Notes under the pieces: generated by a model
The model's input: the letters and a program-made list of their open reading frames with translations, nothing else
Database searches by the model: none
What the model was told of the DNA's origin: nothing
NCBI GenBank assembly: GCA_050747865.1
Contig: JBOGJI010000342.1
Span: 1 to 15,765 of the forward strand
DNA length: 15,765 nucleotides
Direction of reading: 5' to 3'
Source: JBOGJI01 sp050747865
GTDB lineage: Bacteria; Acidobacteriota; Thermoanaerobaculia; Multivoradales; JAHEKO01
Made by a program: the position numbers and the translations under genes
Part shown: positions 7,660 through 14,257 of the stretch, piece after piece
Position numbering within the stretch: position 1 is the stretch's first letter
Layout: every line of letters begins with the position of its first letter

Positions 7660-8250
7660 TCAGCGGGCGGTCTGGCCCGGGCGCAGCGGGGCCTGCGGTG
7701 TGGTCGGCTCGTCGGGATAGAGCTTGCCGACCTGGTCGGCGTAGCCGTTGAATAGGGGCGTGGGGAAGCGCTCTTCGGTGTCGAGCCAGAAGGATTCGCT
7801 CTGGCTCCAGCGCGGGTGGGGGATGTTGGGATTGATGTTGGAGAGGTCGTCGAGGTCGAACGTCTGTGGCTTGTGGCACTCGCCGGCCACTTCGACCTTC
7901 CAGGGCTCGACCTCGAACGCGCCAGTCTCTTTCCAGACCGGGCCTCCCCTGCCGGGCAGGAACTCGTAGAAGTTGTTGTGGCTGGCGGCCACCTCGCGCG
8001 GGGTCAACTCCTTGCGTGCGATCGCCGTGGGCAGGCCGTAGGCGGCGTTGCGCTCCGCGGGGAACACCTGAGGCCGCTTCAAGGGAGGCTCGAGCAGCTT
8101 GGGCTCGCTCGCCGAGAGCGCCGCGCGGCCGACACAGCTCAGCGCCGCCGCTCCCACCGCCGCGCCGGCCACGAACTGACGCCGGTTGAAGAACACCTCA
8201 GGCGGCGTCGGCTCCAGCCGGCTCGGGCCGCTGAGAAACGGTCTACTCAT
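7660..8250 (-). pseudogene. msrP: Internally deleted msrP (protein-methionine-sulfoxide reductase catalytic subunit)
   Basis: MsrP (YedY) is a periplasmic molybdopterin enzyme that, with the haem membrane protein MsrQ, repairs oxidised methionines in envelope proteins. The frame encodes 196 residues instead of about 310-335. It has the Tat signal (NRRQFVAG, twin Arg at 23-24), the early SHNNFYEF and WKVEVAG segments, and then at about residue 136 jumps from DLDDL to SNINPNIPHPRWSQ, which belongs to the C-terminal end of the family; it closes with LFNGYADQVGKLYP. About 150 residues are missing, including the Mo-ligating cysteine (Cys146 in the E. coli precursor) and most of the cofactor pocket. 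No stop or frameshift is present. No msrQ gene is visible. The start lies in a heptamer repeat tract with no Shine-Dalgarno sequence. Probably inactive. Confidence 0.82.
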
Positions 8251-8279
8251 GGATCATGGATCGTGGGTCATTGTGGGTC
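8249..8279. repeat. Heptanucleotide repeat tract (RTGGRTC)
   Basis: The units are ATGGATC (8249-8255), ATGGATC (8256-8262), GTGGGTC (8263-8269), three bases, then GTGGGTC (8273-8279). The tract forms the leader of the msrP remnant and touches its start codon, leaving no ribosome binding site. The consensus is the same as the tract at 2429-2454 except for the second base. Confidence 0.65.
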
Positions 8280-8338
8280 GACCGGCTATCCACGTGACTG
8301 TAACACCGCCTGGATCTTCGCCTCCATCGTGACGATGT

Positions 8339-10873
8339 CTAGCGCTGCGGTAGCAATGTCCGGCCTGAAACCCAGGTGAGACCGAAGAAGTCCTGCACGC
8401 CACCGGGGCTGTTGTCGTCCGGGACATGGTGGGCCCCCAACATGGCGGTGCCGCGGCCGGCGTGGAGGAAGATGTCGTCGATCCCGTCCTGGATGTAGTC
8501 CTGCATGGAGTCGGCGACGTCGGGGCCGACGCCGTGGAAGTCGCCGATGAGCAACCGATCGGTCGATCCAAGGGTCCACCTACCGTGGAACGGCGAGGCG
8601 AGCTGCTGGCGCAGGCGCATCTCGCCTTCCTCCCAGCTCAGCACCGAGAACGTCGACCCCGCGCGGTGGAGCACCGTGTCGCGCTCGGGGAAGAGCCGCG
8701 CCGCCTGGAACGAATCGTTGGCGGCCAGCGCGAGCGATGGCGGGTCGCCGCCGTCGAGCCAGTGGACGATATCCGCACGGCGGATCCAGGCGACGCTGAA
8801 CCGGTCGCCGGTCCACTTGAGCACACCGGCCCAACCGGCCGAGCGAATGTAGATCTCGTCCAGCCCGTCGCCGTCGAAGTCCCCAACGGTATGGCGGTCC
8901 GTGGGTGCCAGGTCCCAGTCGTCGACGCGGTCCTCCTGGATCGAGCGCAGCCGCAGCCTCTGCTCCCCGGAGTTCCAGCCGAGCAGCCCGAGCCAGTTGT
9001 CGCTGCGCAGGACGATCTCGTCCAGCTTCGCCTGGGTGAAGCGGCCGACCGAACGATGGTCGTTCGGGCGCAGGAACCAGCGGTCGATCCACGGCGACTG
9101 GATGCCGGCCACGGAGAACGATCCGTTGGCCAGCCGCAGCACGGCGGCGCGGTCGCCGGCGAACTGGACGACGGAGTGCCCACGACCGTCGAGGTTGGCG
9201 GGCAGCGAATGCGCGTCGGCAGGAAGCGCCCAGGCGCCGACTCTGGTGGCAGCCGAGGCGATTGGCGTGAACCCGCCGTTGCCCCACTTCAGCACCGCCA
9301 TGCGCAGCCTGCCGGCGGTCGTGCGGGCGAAGATCTCATCGTGCCCGTCGCCGTCGAAGTCGCCGACGCGATGGACTTGATGTGTGCGCAGCGACCAACC
9401 TCCTGCCTCGAGGTGCTGACGGGCGTGCACGAGCCACTGCCCCTGGCCATGGTGCAGCAGGGCGAGGGATCGGCCGTTGCGCATGGCGATCTGGGCGCCC
9501 GCCCCAGGGGCGGGTGTGGTGAATCGGCCGGCGACGCCGCGATCGGTATCGCCGCACAGCCAGCTCCCCACCACGGCTTGGACGGTGCCGGGACGTCGAG
9601 CGGGCCGAAGATCGATCCGTACCCGGAACGTCACCCGCTCCGGCCGCACCCGGATCGCCGTGATGTGGACACCCGAGCGTCGCGGACCATACAGAGCGCT
9701 CGACGGTTGCGACTCGGGGGTGAAGCGGTCGCGGCCGCTCGTCCCGGTGAAGAGGACGCCGTCCAGACGGTCCCAGCCCGTCCAGAGTGCGGTCCCGCGG
9801 TCCGAGAAGTCGGCGAATTCCGGATCGAAGTAGGGGCACTCGCGGTTGAGCCAGGTCGGCGGCAGATCCAGGCGATCGTTGAAGTGGGTGATGAGAAGGC
9901 CACGCTCGCCGACGCCGCGATCGGGCACCCAGAGCTCGTCGCCGGTGCGTCTCCGATACTCGAGCACGAAATACTCGTGGGGGTTGAGCCGCGGATCGGG
10001 CACGATCTTGATGGCGTCCCCCGTCGTGGTATACGGCCGAAGGGAGAGCTCCTGATCTTCGGCATGTGGTCCCTGGATGACGCGCCGGAACCGCAACCAC
10101 CCGACACGTGCTTTGTGGACCGCTGAGACCTCGGACATGCGGCCGGCTACGTTGTGGTCGCCGAGGAGGTCCCAGTAGCCGGTGCAGCCGGAAGGGCCGT
10201 ACAGGTCGCCGAAGTCCAGGAAGTTGTGGGCATACTCGTGGGCAAGCGTCTGCCAGAAAGTGCGTGCCCGGTGGGGAGGTACTTCGGGCGGATCGATCTC
10301 CGGATCGTCGCCGACGAAAGTCAGGTAATAGGGCATGTGGGTGATGCGACCGATCTCGTATTCGACCCCACCCAAGGTCTGCGTCCATCCTCCCCAGGCC
10401 CAAGCGCCGCTCCAGTACCGGTGGACGAGGACGATCGACGGGATGAAGCGCCGCCCTTCCTTCTCGAGGCTTCCCGCGGCCCGCCATACCTCCTCCCGTC
10501 CGCGGGCGATCCACTGTCGCATGAGGCCGACGTAGTCGTGCGGATCCGGATTGCCCTTGTCGTCTTTGGGTACTCTGAGGCGGGGGATGAGCGCCTCTCC
10601 CGAGCGGGTCGGTGTGACGAGGCCGAAGGCGAACTTGCCGTACGACAGCGTGCCCCAGTGGTTCGCCATGAACTCGCTCACCGGCGGAATGGCGGGCGCG
10701 CCCCCCTGGTCGAGCCACGCCCGCACCGCCTGGACGGAAGTTTCCTGGTAGTCGTCGGGCCGGTTCTCGTCTGTGAAGTTGAAAAACAGCGCCACGGAGT
10801 TCCAGCGCGGCCGGTAGCGCCCGCCGCCGAGCGCCCGTGGCTTGGGTACGTCCTGCCAGATGTGCTCGCCCAT
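8339..10873 (-). CDS. M6-like zinc metalloprotease with FG-GAP/VCBS repeats
   Basis: The 844-residue protein has a catalytic domain from the very N-terminus to about residue 340 and a repeat region from about 495 to the end. The zinc site is HEYAH (212-216) followed by a DLYG, as in the immune-inhibitor-A (M6) family (HExxHxxGxxD), but with one extra residue before the Asp223. A TGYWDLL segment (231-237) matches the family's WDL region near the active site. Repeats of beta-propeller FG-GAP type include DFDGDGHDE (505-513) and DFDGDGLDE (665-673), which are calcium-binding loops. There is no signal peptide and no propeptide, which is unusual for this family. ATG 10873 lies two bases after the stop of the peptidoglycan-binding gene, with GGAGG just upstream, so the two are translationally linked. 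It probably acts outside the cell, but its export route is unknown. Confidence 0.82.
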   Translation of the reverse strand: MGEHIWQDVPKPRALGGGRYRPRWNSVALFFNFTDENRPDDYQETSVQAVRAWLDQGGAPAIPPVSEFMANHWGTLSYGKFAFGLVTPTRSGEALIPRLRVPKDDKGNPDPHDYVGLMRQWIARGREEVWRAAGSLEKEGRRFIPSIVLVHRYWSGAWAWGGWTQTLGGVEYEIGRITHMPYYLTFVGDDPEIDPPEVPPHRARTFWQTLAHEYAHNFLDFGDLYGPSGCTGYWDLLGDHNVAGRMSEVSAVHKARVGWLRFRRVIQGPHAEDQELSLRPYTTTGDAIKIVPDPRLNPHEYFVLEYRRRTGDELWVPDRGVGERGLLITHFNDRLDLPPTWLNRECPYFDPEFADFSDRGTALWTGWDRLDGVLFTGTSGRDRFTPESQPSSALYGPRRSGVHITAIRVRPERVTFRVRIDLRPARRPGTVQAVVGSWLCGDTDRGVAGRFTTPAPGAGAQIAMRNGRSLALLHHGQGQWLVHARQHLEAGGWSLRTHQVHRVGDFDGDGHDEIFARTTAGRLRMAVLKWGNGGFTPIASAATRVGAWALPADAHSLPANLDGRGHSVVQFAGDRAAVLRLANGSFSVAGIQSPWIDRWFLRPNDHRSVGRFTQAKLDEIVLRSDNWLGLLGWNSGEQRLRLRSIQEDRVDDWDLAPTDRHTVGDFDGDGLDEIYIRSAGWAGVLKWTGDRFSVAWIRRADIVHWLDGGDPPSLALAANDSFQAARLFPERDTVLHRAGSTFSVLSWEEGEMRLRQQLASPFHGRWTLGSTDRLLIGDFHGVGPDVADSMQDYIQDGIDDIFLHAGRGTAMLGAHHVPDDNSPGGVQDFFGLTWVSGRTLLPQR

Positions 10874-10875
10874 GC

Positions 10876-11190
10876 TCAGCTCCCTCCTCGTCTGCCTGGT
10901 GGGCGATCGTCGGGGAGGAGATGGCGCTGGTGCGGATTCGCCGGATTGCGATAGAGCAGCGGCGGCGCCTCCGACGGCGGTAGCTTGGCGAGGCTTGCCG
11001 CGGTGCGCGTGTCGAGGACCCCTGTCGACGGGAGCCCTACGGCGACCTGAAACTTGCGCAGCGCCGCCTCGGTCGGCCGCCCGAACGAGCCGTCGACCGC
11101 GAGCCGGCTGAGCCCCGCTTCGACCAGGGCCTCCTGCAGGCGACGGACGCGCGCTCCACGATCGCCCAGCTTCACGGTGCGCTTGCTCAT
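10876..11190 (-). CDS. Small peptidoglycan-binding domain protein
   Basis: This 104-residue protein has one PG_binding_1-type domain at about residues 5-70: KLGDRGARVRRLQEAL, then LAVDGSFGRPTEAALRKFQ and VLDTRTAASL. This matches the family pattern G..G..V..LQ..L...G.....DG.FG..T..A...FQ. The remaining 34 residues are Pro/Arg-rich and disordered. ATG 11190 has a good GGAGG ribosome site (rc of 11193-11203). The frame stays open far upstream, but that part is only the shadow of the neighbouring gene. No signal peptide or catalytic domain is present. It is the first gene of a two-gene unit with the metalloprotease and may guide it, or itself, to cell wall; that role is inference. Confidence 0.8.
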   Translation of the reverse strand: MSKRTVKLGDRGARVRRLQEALVEAGLSRLAVDGSFGRPTEAALRKFQVAVGLPSTGVLDTRTAASLAKLPPSEAPPLLYRNPANPHQRHLLPDDRPPGRRGGS

Positions 11191-11248
11191 GGACACCTCC
11201 TCTTCAGCATCCACAGACACGCTACGGTGTCTCACCGGTCGCGGAAAG

Positions 11249-11318
11249 CCGCACGCTGGTGCGGTTTCCGAGTTCTGCGCGGCCCGTCCGGGGCTTTTCC
11301 CCGCATAGATATGCAGGG
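11249..11318 (-). repeat. Structured 70-nt element, copy 2
   Basis: On the + strand it begins CCGCACGCTGGTGCGG (11249-11264) and ends CCCCGCATAGATATGCAGGG (11299-11318). The central stem is CCC/GGG around GTCC. It lies 35 nt after the stop of the SLH/FGE-fold gene and 58 nt before the start of the peptidoglycan-binding gene on the minus strand. A flanking GGAAAG (11243-11248) parallels GGATAG in copies 3 and 4. Confidence 0.8.
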
Positions 11319-11353
11319 TTCTATCGTCTCGCCGCGACCGAACTGCCGAGCGA

Positions 11354-12355
11354 TCAGCGGGCGCCGCGGAAGCCGAAGACCCCGCCCGAGCCGGAGGGTT
11401 GGGCGTGGCTGGCGACCGCAAACGGTCCTGCATTCGTGCCGTCGTCCCAGTAGCCTCCACGGGCGAAGGCGCCCGGCTGGCGGCGCGGCGGGTCGCCGTC
11501 GGCGCGGCCCACGAGGGTGCAGTCGTCGCTAAAGCCGTTCGGCAGCCAGCTGCCGCAGGTGAACGCCGCCTGCTCGTCCCAGTCGGCCACCCACTCCCAC
11601 AGGTTCCCCACCATGTCGTGAACACCCCAGCGGGAGACACAGTTCGCCCGCCCGCCGGTAAGCTCGGTGCCCAAAGAGCTTGTGTTGCAGTCATCCGGCC
11701 CCGGGCTATCGCCGGGATCCGGTGTGCCCAGCACCGCCAGCTGCCACTCGGCGTTCGTCGGTAGTCGCTTGCCAACATTAGCCAGCGCCGCTTGCGCCTG
11801 GAACCAGGTGATGCTGCCCCGCGGTTGCACTCCGGCGACCGAGCGGGCGTAGATGTTGTCGCAGTCCTGACCTGTGAGGCTGCAGGGGAGCGGACCGGTG
11901 ATCTGACTGCCGCCCACCGGCGCGTCCCAGATCGACGCCTCGTACTTGTCGATGCACACCCCGCCGATGCGCACCATCTCGTCCGTCGGGTCGAGCGTCG
12001 GGCAGGACTCCGTCGCCTTGACCACAAACGCCGCCATCTGGGCGCGGGTGACGGGGCTGTTGGGGCAGTACAGATCGGCCGTGCAGCCGGCGGTGATGCC
12101 ACGGCGGGCCAGCTCCTCGATCCATCGGCAGAACTGGTTCGAGGCCGGCACGTCGTCGAACATCTCCTGGCCCGCCACGCAAGCGGGCGGCTGGAACTGG
12201 ACGCCCGCGAAACTGGGGTACAGGCTCGCCAGCTGCTCACGGGTCAAGCCCTCGGCCTGGCTCGGCCGCGCCCCGTAGGCATTTGCCATCAAGAGCCCCA
12301 GGCCCCCAACAACCGAGGCCAGAACAGCGAGTCTGGAGAATGAGAGTCGAGTCAT
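11354..12355 (-). CDS. Secreted SLH-like / formylglycine-enzyme-fold (SUMF1-like) protein
   Basis: This 333-residue protein starts with a signal peptide (1-29, ending AYGA). An SLH-like module lies at about 64-115 (FDDVPASNQF, ITAGC, YCPNSPVTRAQMAAF). From about 127 to the end it has the FGE-sulfatase/SUMF1 fold: IGGVCIDKYEAS, GKRLPTNAEWQLA (195-207), VHDMVGNLWEWVADW (245-259), FARGGYWDD (297-305) and terminal FGFRGAR. True formylglycine-generating enzymes have catalytic cysteines near the end; here the region is Cys-free and the usual GFRC is GFRG, so sulfatase activation is unlikely and a binding or non-catalytic role is more probable. It is Cys-rich elsewhere, suggesting disulfides outside the cytoplasm. 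ATG 12355 has GGAGG seven bases upstream; it was preferred to the longer frame (to 12412), which would bury the signal peptide. Confidence 0.85.
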   Translation of the reverse strand: MTRLSFSRLAVLASVVGGLGLLMANAYGARPSQAEGLTREQLASLYPSFAGVQFQPPACVAGQEMFDDVPASNQFCRWIEELARRGITAGCTADLYCPNSPVTRAQMAAFVVKATESCPTLDPTDEMVRIGGVCIDKYEASIWDAPVGGSQITGPLPCSLTGQDCDNIYARSVAGVQPRGSITWFQAQAALANVGKRLPTNAEWQLAVLGTPDPGDSPGPDDCNTSSLGTELTGGRANCVSRWGVHDMVGNLWEWVADWDEQAAFTCGSWLPNGFSDDCTLVGRADGDPPRRQPGAFARGGYWDDGTNAGPFAVASHAQPSGSGGVFGFRGAR

Positions 12356-12405
12356 GCCGCGCCTCCTTCCAACCGCAACGTACGAGATGCTCGCGGCGTC
12401 GGATA

Positions 12406-12475
12406 GCCGCACGTTGGTGCGGGTTCTGAGCGCTACACGACTCGTTCGGGACGGTCTCCTGCACGGCCGTGCAGG
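12406..12475 (-). repeat. Structured 70-nt element, copy 3
   Basis: On the + strand it begins CCGCACGTTGGTGCGG (12406-12421) and ends CCTGCACGGCCGTGCAGGG (12457-12475), an almost perfect palindrome. It lies 50 nt before the start of the SLH/FGE-fold gene and 47 nt after the end of the HepT remnant. It is flanked by GGATAG (12400-12405). Confidence 0.8.
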
Positions 12476-12522
12476 GAACTTTGCGCTGTGGAGAGCGCTA
12501 TCGGGTCAGGTGGGCGGCACGT

Positions 12523-12672
12523 TCACGGTCGTGTGCGAAGGTGCTCACTCAGGGCGCGCAGGAACGCCCTCAGGTCCTGTGGTCCCTCGCTCGCCGCGTG
12601 GTGGACTCGCGCCATGTCGAGCTGCTCGTACATGTGAGCCACGACATTGCGAAATCCGGCCGCCATCGCCAT
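12523..12672 (-). pseudogene. HepT-like (HEPN, DUF86) C-terminal remnant
   Basis: A 49-residue frame, too short for most gene callers, reads AAGFRNVVAHMYEQLDMARV and then a helix ending LRAFLRALSE. This is the C-terminal third of a HepT-type HEPN ribonuclease, including its R-x4-H-x-Y active motif (RNVVAHMY). The N-terminal helices are missing. Upstream in the same frame, only six codons away, is the stop of the SLH-like gene. No recognisable ribosome site precedes ATG 12672 or 12666. I infer a relic of a second MNT/HEPN toxin-antitoxin pair; a complete copy of the same kind lies 1.1 kb away. The stretch 12356-12690, otherwise without genes, holds this remnant and structured element copy 3. 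Confidence 0.7.
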
Positions 12673-12690
12673 CGGCCGGTTGCGTCGCGG

Positions 12691-13602
12691 CTAGAAGTCG
12701 CCCCAATGCAGACCGAGAGCCTTGGCCAGAAAGACAGCCATCTGGCCACGGGTGACCGGCGCGTTGGGACAGTAGGCGCCGCCACCGCAGCCGCCGGTGA
12801 TCCCGGAGGCTGCGAGAGCCTCGACGTGCTGAAAGAACAGGTGGCCTGCGGGCACGTCGGCGAAGGTTGCCGCAGCCGGCGCGGGACTCACCTGGCGGTG
12901 CCACTCCATACGCACCTTCTGGATCCGCAGATCGGCTCCCGGACACTCCTCCAGGAAGAATGCCTCGAGCTTGTACTCGCAGCTCTGCAGATCGATGTCT
13001 TCGCCGATCCCAGCGGCCACGGACTTCAGCCCCCCGGTCCCGCTCGTGGAGACACTGGCCAGCAACGTGGTTACCCGCGGACCCTCCTGGAAGTCGGGCT
13101 GACAGCGGCGATACACGTTGAAATGGAGGTCCTGGTCGACATCGTCGTAGACCCAGACACGGAGGAAGTTAAGGTGGGCGCCGTGAGGGATGCCCGCGAG
13201 CTGCGCCGTGTAGACCGACGTGCCGCTGACACAGTATCGACCTCCGAGCGGCCCTCCCAGGTAACCGTACTCGCCGCTGCCAGCGGGTAGGATCTCTTCA
13301 CCTAAGAGCGGGGAGTAGCCGAAAGCAGTGCCGAACGGACCCCCGGACTGCGCGCTCGCGATCTCGGCCCGTCGTATCTCTTCTTGGGCTGCAGCTTGCT
13401 CGGCCGGACTCATCATCAGCTGGCGCAACGCCTCCGGCGTGGCATAGACGTGCGTGTCGTCGGGTTGGAGCCCGAGCCGTTCGAGCACTATTGGATCGGT
13501 GATGGGAATGTCCCGGCGCGCGTCGTCAGCGGGCGCCGCCGAGCCCGCAGCCGCTGTGCCAATCGCCAGACCTGTCAGCACGATGAAGGCTCTCTTCGAC
13601 AT
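12691..13602 (-). CDS. Secreted protein with C-terminal SLH-like module
   Basis: This 303-residue protein has a signal peptide (1 to about 23, GSAAPA). An unrecognised middle domain follows: a predicted helical segment at 50-85, then beta-rich at 90-235 with cysteines at 124, 167, 208 and 220. One SLH-like module lies at 246-297 (TFADVPAGHLFFQHVEAL, GITGGC, YCPNAPVTRGQMAVF). Only one module is present where classical S-layer proteins carry three. The same module occurs at the N-terminal side of the next gene, so the two may anchor to the same surface structure. ATG 13602 is preceded by GGAGG at six bases. A 70-nt element lies 78 nt upstream. No function is recognised for the middle domain. 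Confidence 0.82.
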   Translation of the reverse strand: MSKRAFIVLTGLAIGTAAAGSAAPADDARRDIPITDPIVLERLGLQPDDTHVYATPEALRQLMMSPAEQAAAQEEIRRAEIASAQSGGPFGTAFGYSPLLGEEILPAGSGEYGYLGGPLGGRYCVSGTSVYTAQLAGIPHGAHLNFLRVWVYDDVDQDLHFNVYRRCQPDFQEGPRVTTLLASVSTSGTGGLKSVAAGIGEDIDLQSCEYKLEAFFLEECPGADLRIQKVRMEWHRQVSPAPAAATFADVPAGHLFFQHVEALAASGITGGCGGGAYCPNAPVTRGQMAVFLAKALGLHWGDF

Positions 13603-13680
13603 GGCGTTCCTCCTTGCCGGCGCTCTCTCATTCACGCCGCGTCTGGAGGCAAGATACGGCGTTCGGCAGCCCGTGGATAG

Positions 13681-13750
13681 CCGCATATCGGTGCGGTTCC
13701 TGGGCTTTCTGTGTCCCGTTCAGGGCACGCCCCCGCATGGCCGTGCAGGG
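13681..13750 (-). repeat. Structured 70-nt element, copy 4
   Basis: On the + strand it begins CCGCATATCGGTGCGG (13681-13696) and ends CCCCGCATGGCCGTGCAGGG (13731-13750). The central stem is CCC-GTTCA-GGG. It is flanked by GGATAG (13675-13680). It lies 33 nt after the stop of the full-length hepT gene and 78 nt before the SLH-like gene, on the minus strand. Confidence 0.8.
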
Positions 13751-13783
13751 CCCCCGTCGCTCTCGGGAAGTGGTCGCGGCGAC

Positions 13784-14257
13784 TTACTGCGCGGTGTCAG
13801 TAGTTTCGTCGTCGGCGGTGGCGTGCTGGGCGGCGGCTGTTCGCAGCGCTTCTCTCAATGCTTCGAGGTCGGCAATGCCGATGGTAGTCACCTCGTATAG
13901 CTCTTCCGGGGTGACCTCGTGGTAGTAGTGGGTGAGGCGGTTGCGGAAGCCGGCGACCTCGACGAATCGGCGCTGCAGCTCGGGGTCCGTCACCAGCCCC
14001 TTCTCACCTGCGAGCCGGGCAACTTCCTTGTACTCCAGAGTGCCCAGGCCGTGAGCTTTCGACAGCAGATGGCGAGCGACGTCGAAGAGAGCCTCCAGGG
14101 CACGCCGGAGATTCGACTCGGCCGCGTCGGGATTCCGCCGGTCGGCCAGGAACTCCTCCTTCGATGCCTGCGGCAGGGCGCGCAGGGCGCCGATCTGCGC
14201 GGTCATTGCCTGCAGCCGTTCGCGAACGAGCTTCAAGCGCACGCCGGTGGCGGTCAC
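13784..14257 (-). CDS. hepT: HepT-like HEPN ribonuclease toxin (DUF86)
   Basis: HepT toxins are HEPN ribonucleases; in studied pairs the partner nucleotidyltransferase neutralises them by adding AMP to the tyrosine of the active motif. This 157-residue protein is largely helical and carries FRNRLTHYYHE with Arg105, His110 and Tyr112, the R-x4-H-x-Y signature. The C-terminus (from 142) is a Thr/Asp/Ala tail. Its ATG overlaps the stop of the upstream nucleotidyltransferase (ATGA), so the antitoxin is translated first. The pair is probably one type VII toxin-antitoxin operon. Alternative: a nucleotidyltransferase-accessory protein of HI0074 type with no toxicity. Confidence 0.82.
   Translation of the reverse strand: MTATGVRLKLVRERLQAMTAQIGALRALPQASKEEFLADRRNPDAAESNLRRALEALFDVARHLLSKAHGLGTLEYKEVARLAGEKGLVTDPELQRRFVEVAGFRNRLTHYYHEVTPEELYEVTTIGIADLEALREALRTAAAQHATADDETTDTAQ

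Noticed and set aside
8284..8293. GGCTATCCAC, also present beside the element copy at 13675
   Set aside because: Ten bases only, opposite orientation and no hairpins around it; likely chance.
8426..10126. Plus-strand open frame of 566 codons
   Set aside because: Antisense shadow of the metalloprotease, which has a zinc motif and calcium repeats.
11354..12355. Annotation as a sulfatase-activating formylglycine-generating enzyme
   Set aside because: Catalytic cysteines are absent and no sulfatase gene is nearby.
7561..13750. The four 70-nt elements as integron attC sites
   Set aside because: The layout recalls attC, but the required RYYYAAC and GTTRRRY ends are absent and no integrase is visible.
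13681..13750. The elements as cyclic-di-GMP (GEMM) riboswitches
   Set aside because: The conserved GCAAACC and GACGCAAAGCC segments and tetraloop receptor are missing.
11249..13750. The elements as a CRISPR array
   Set aside because: Copies are about 1.2 kb apart with genes between them, not regular spacers, and no cas genes are seen.
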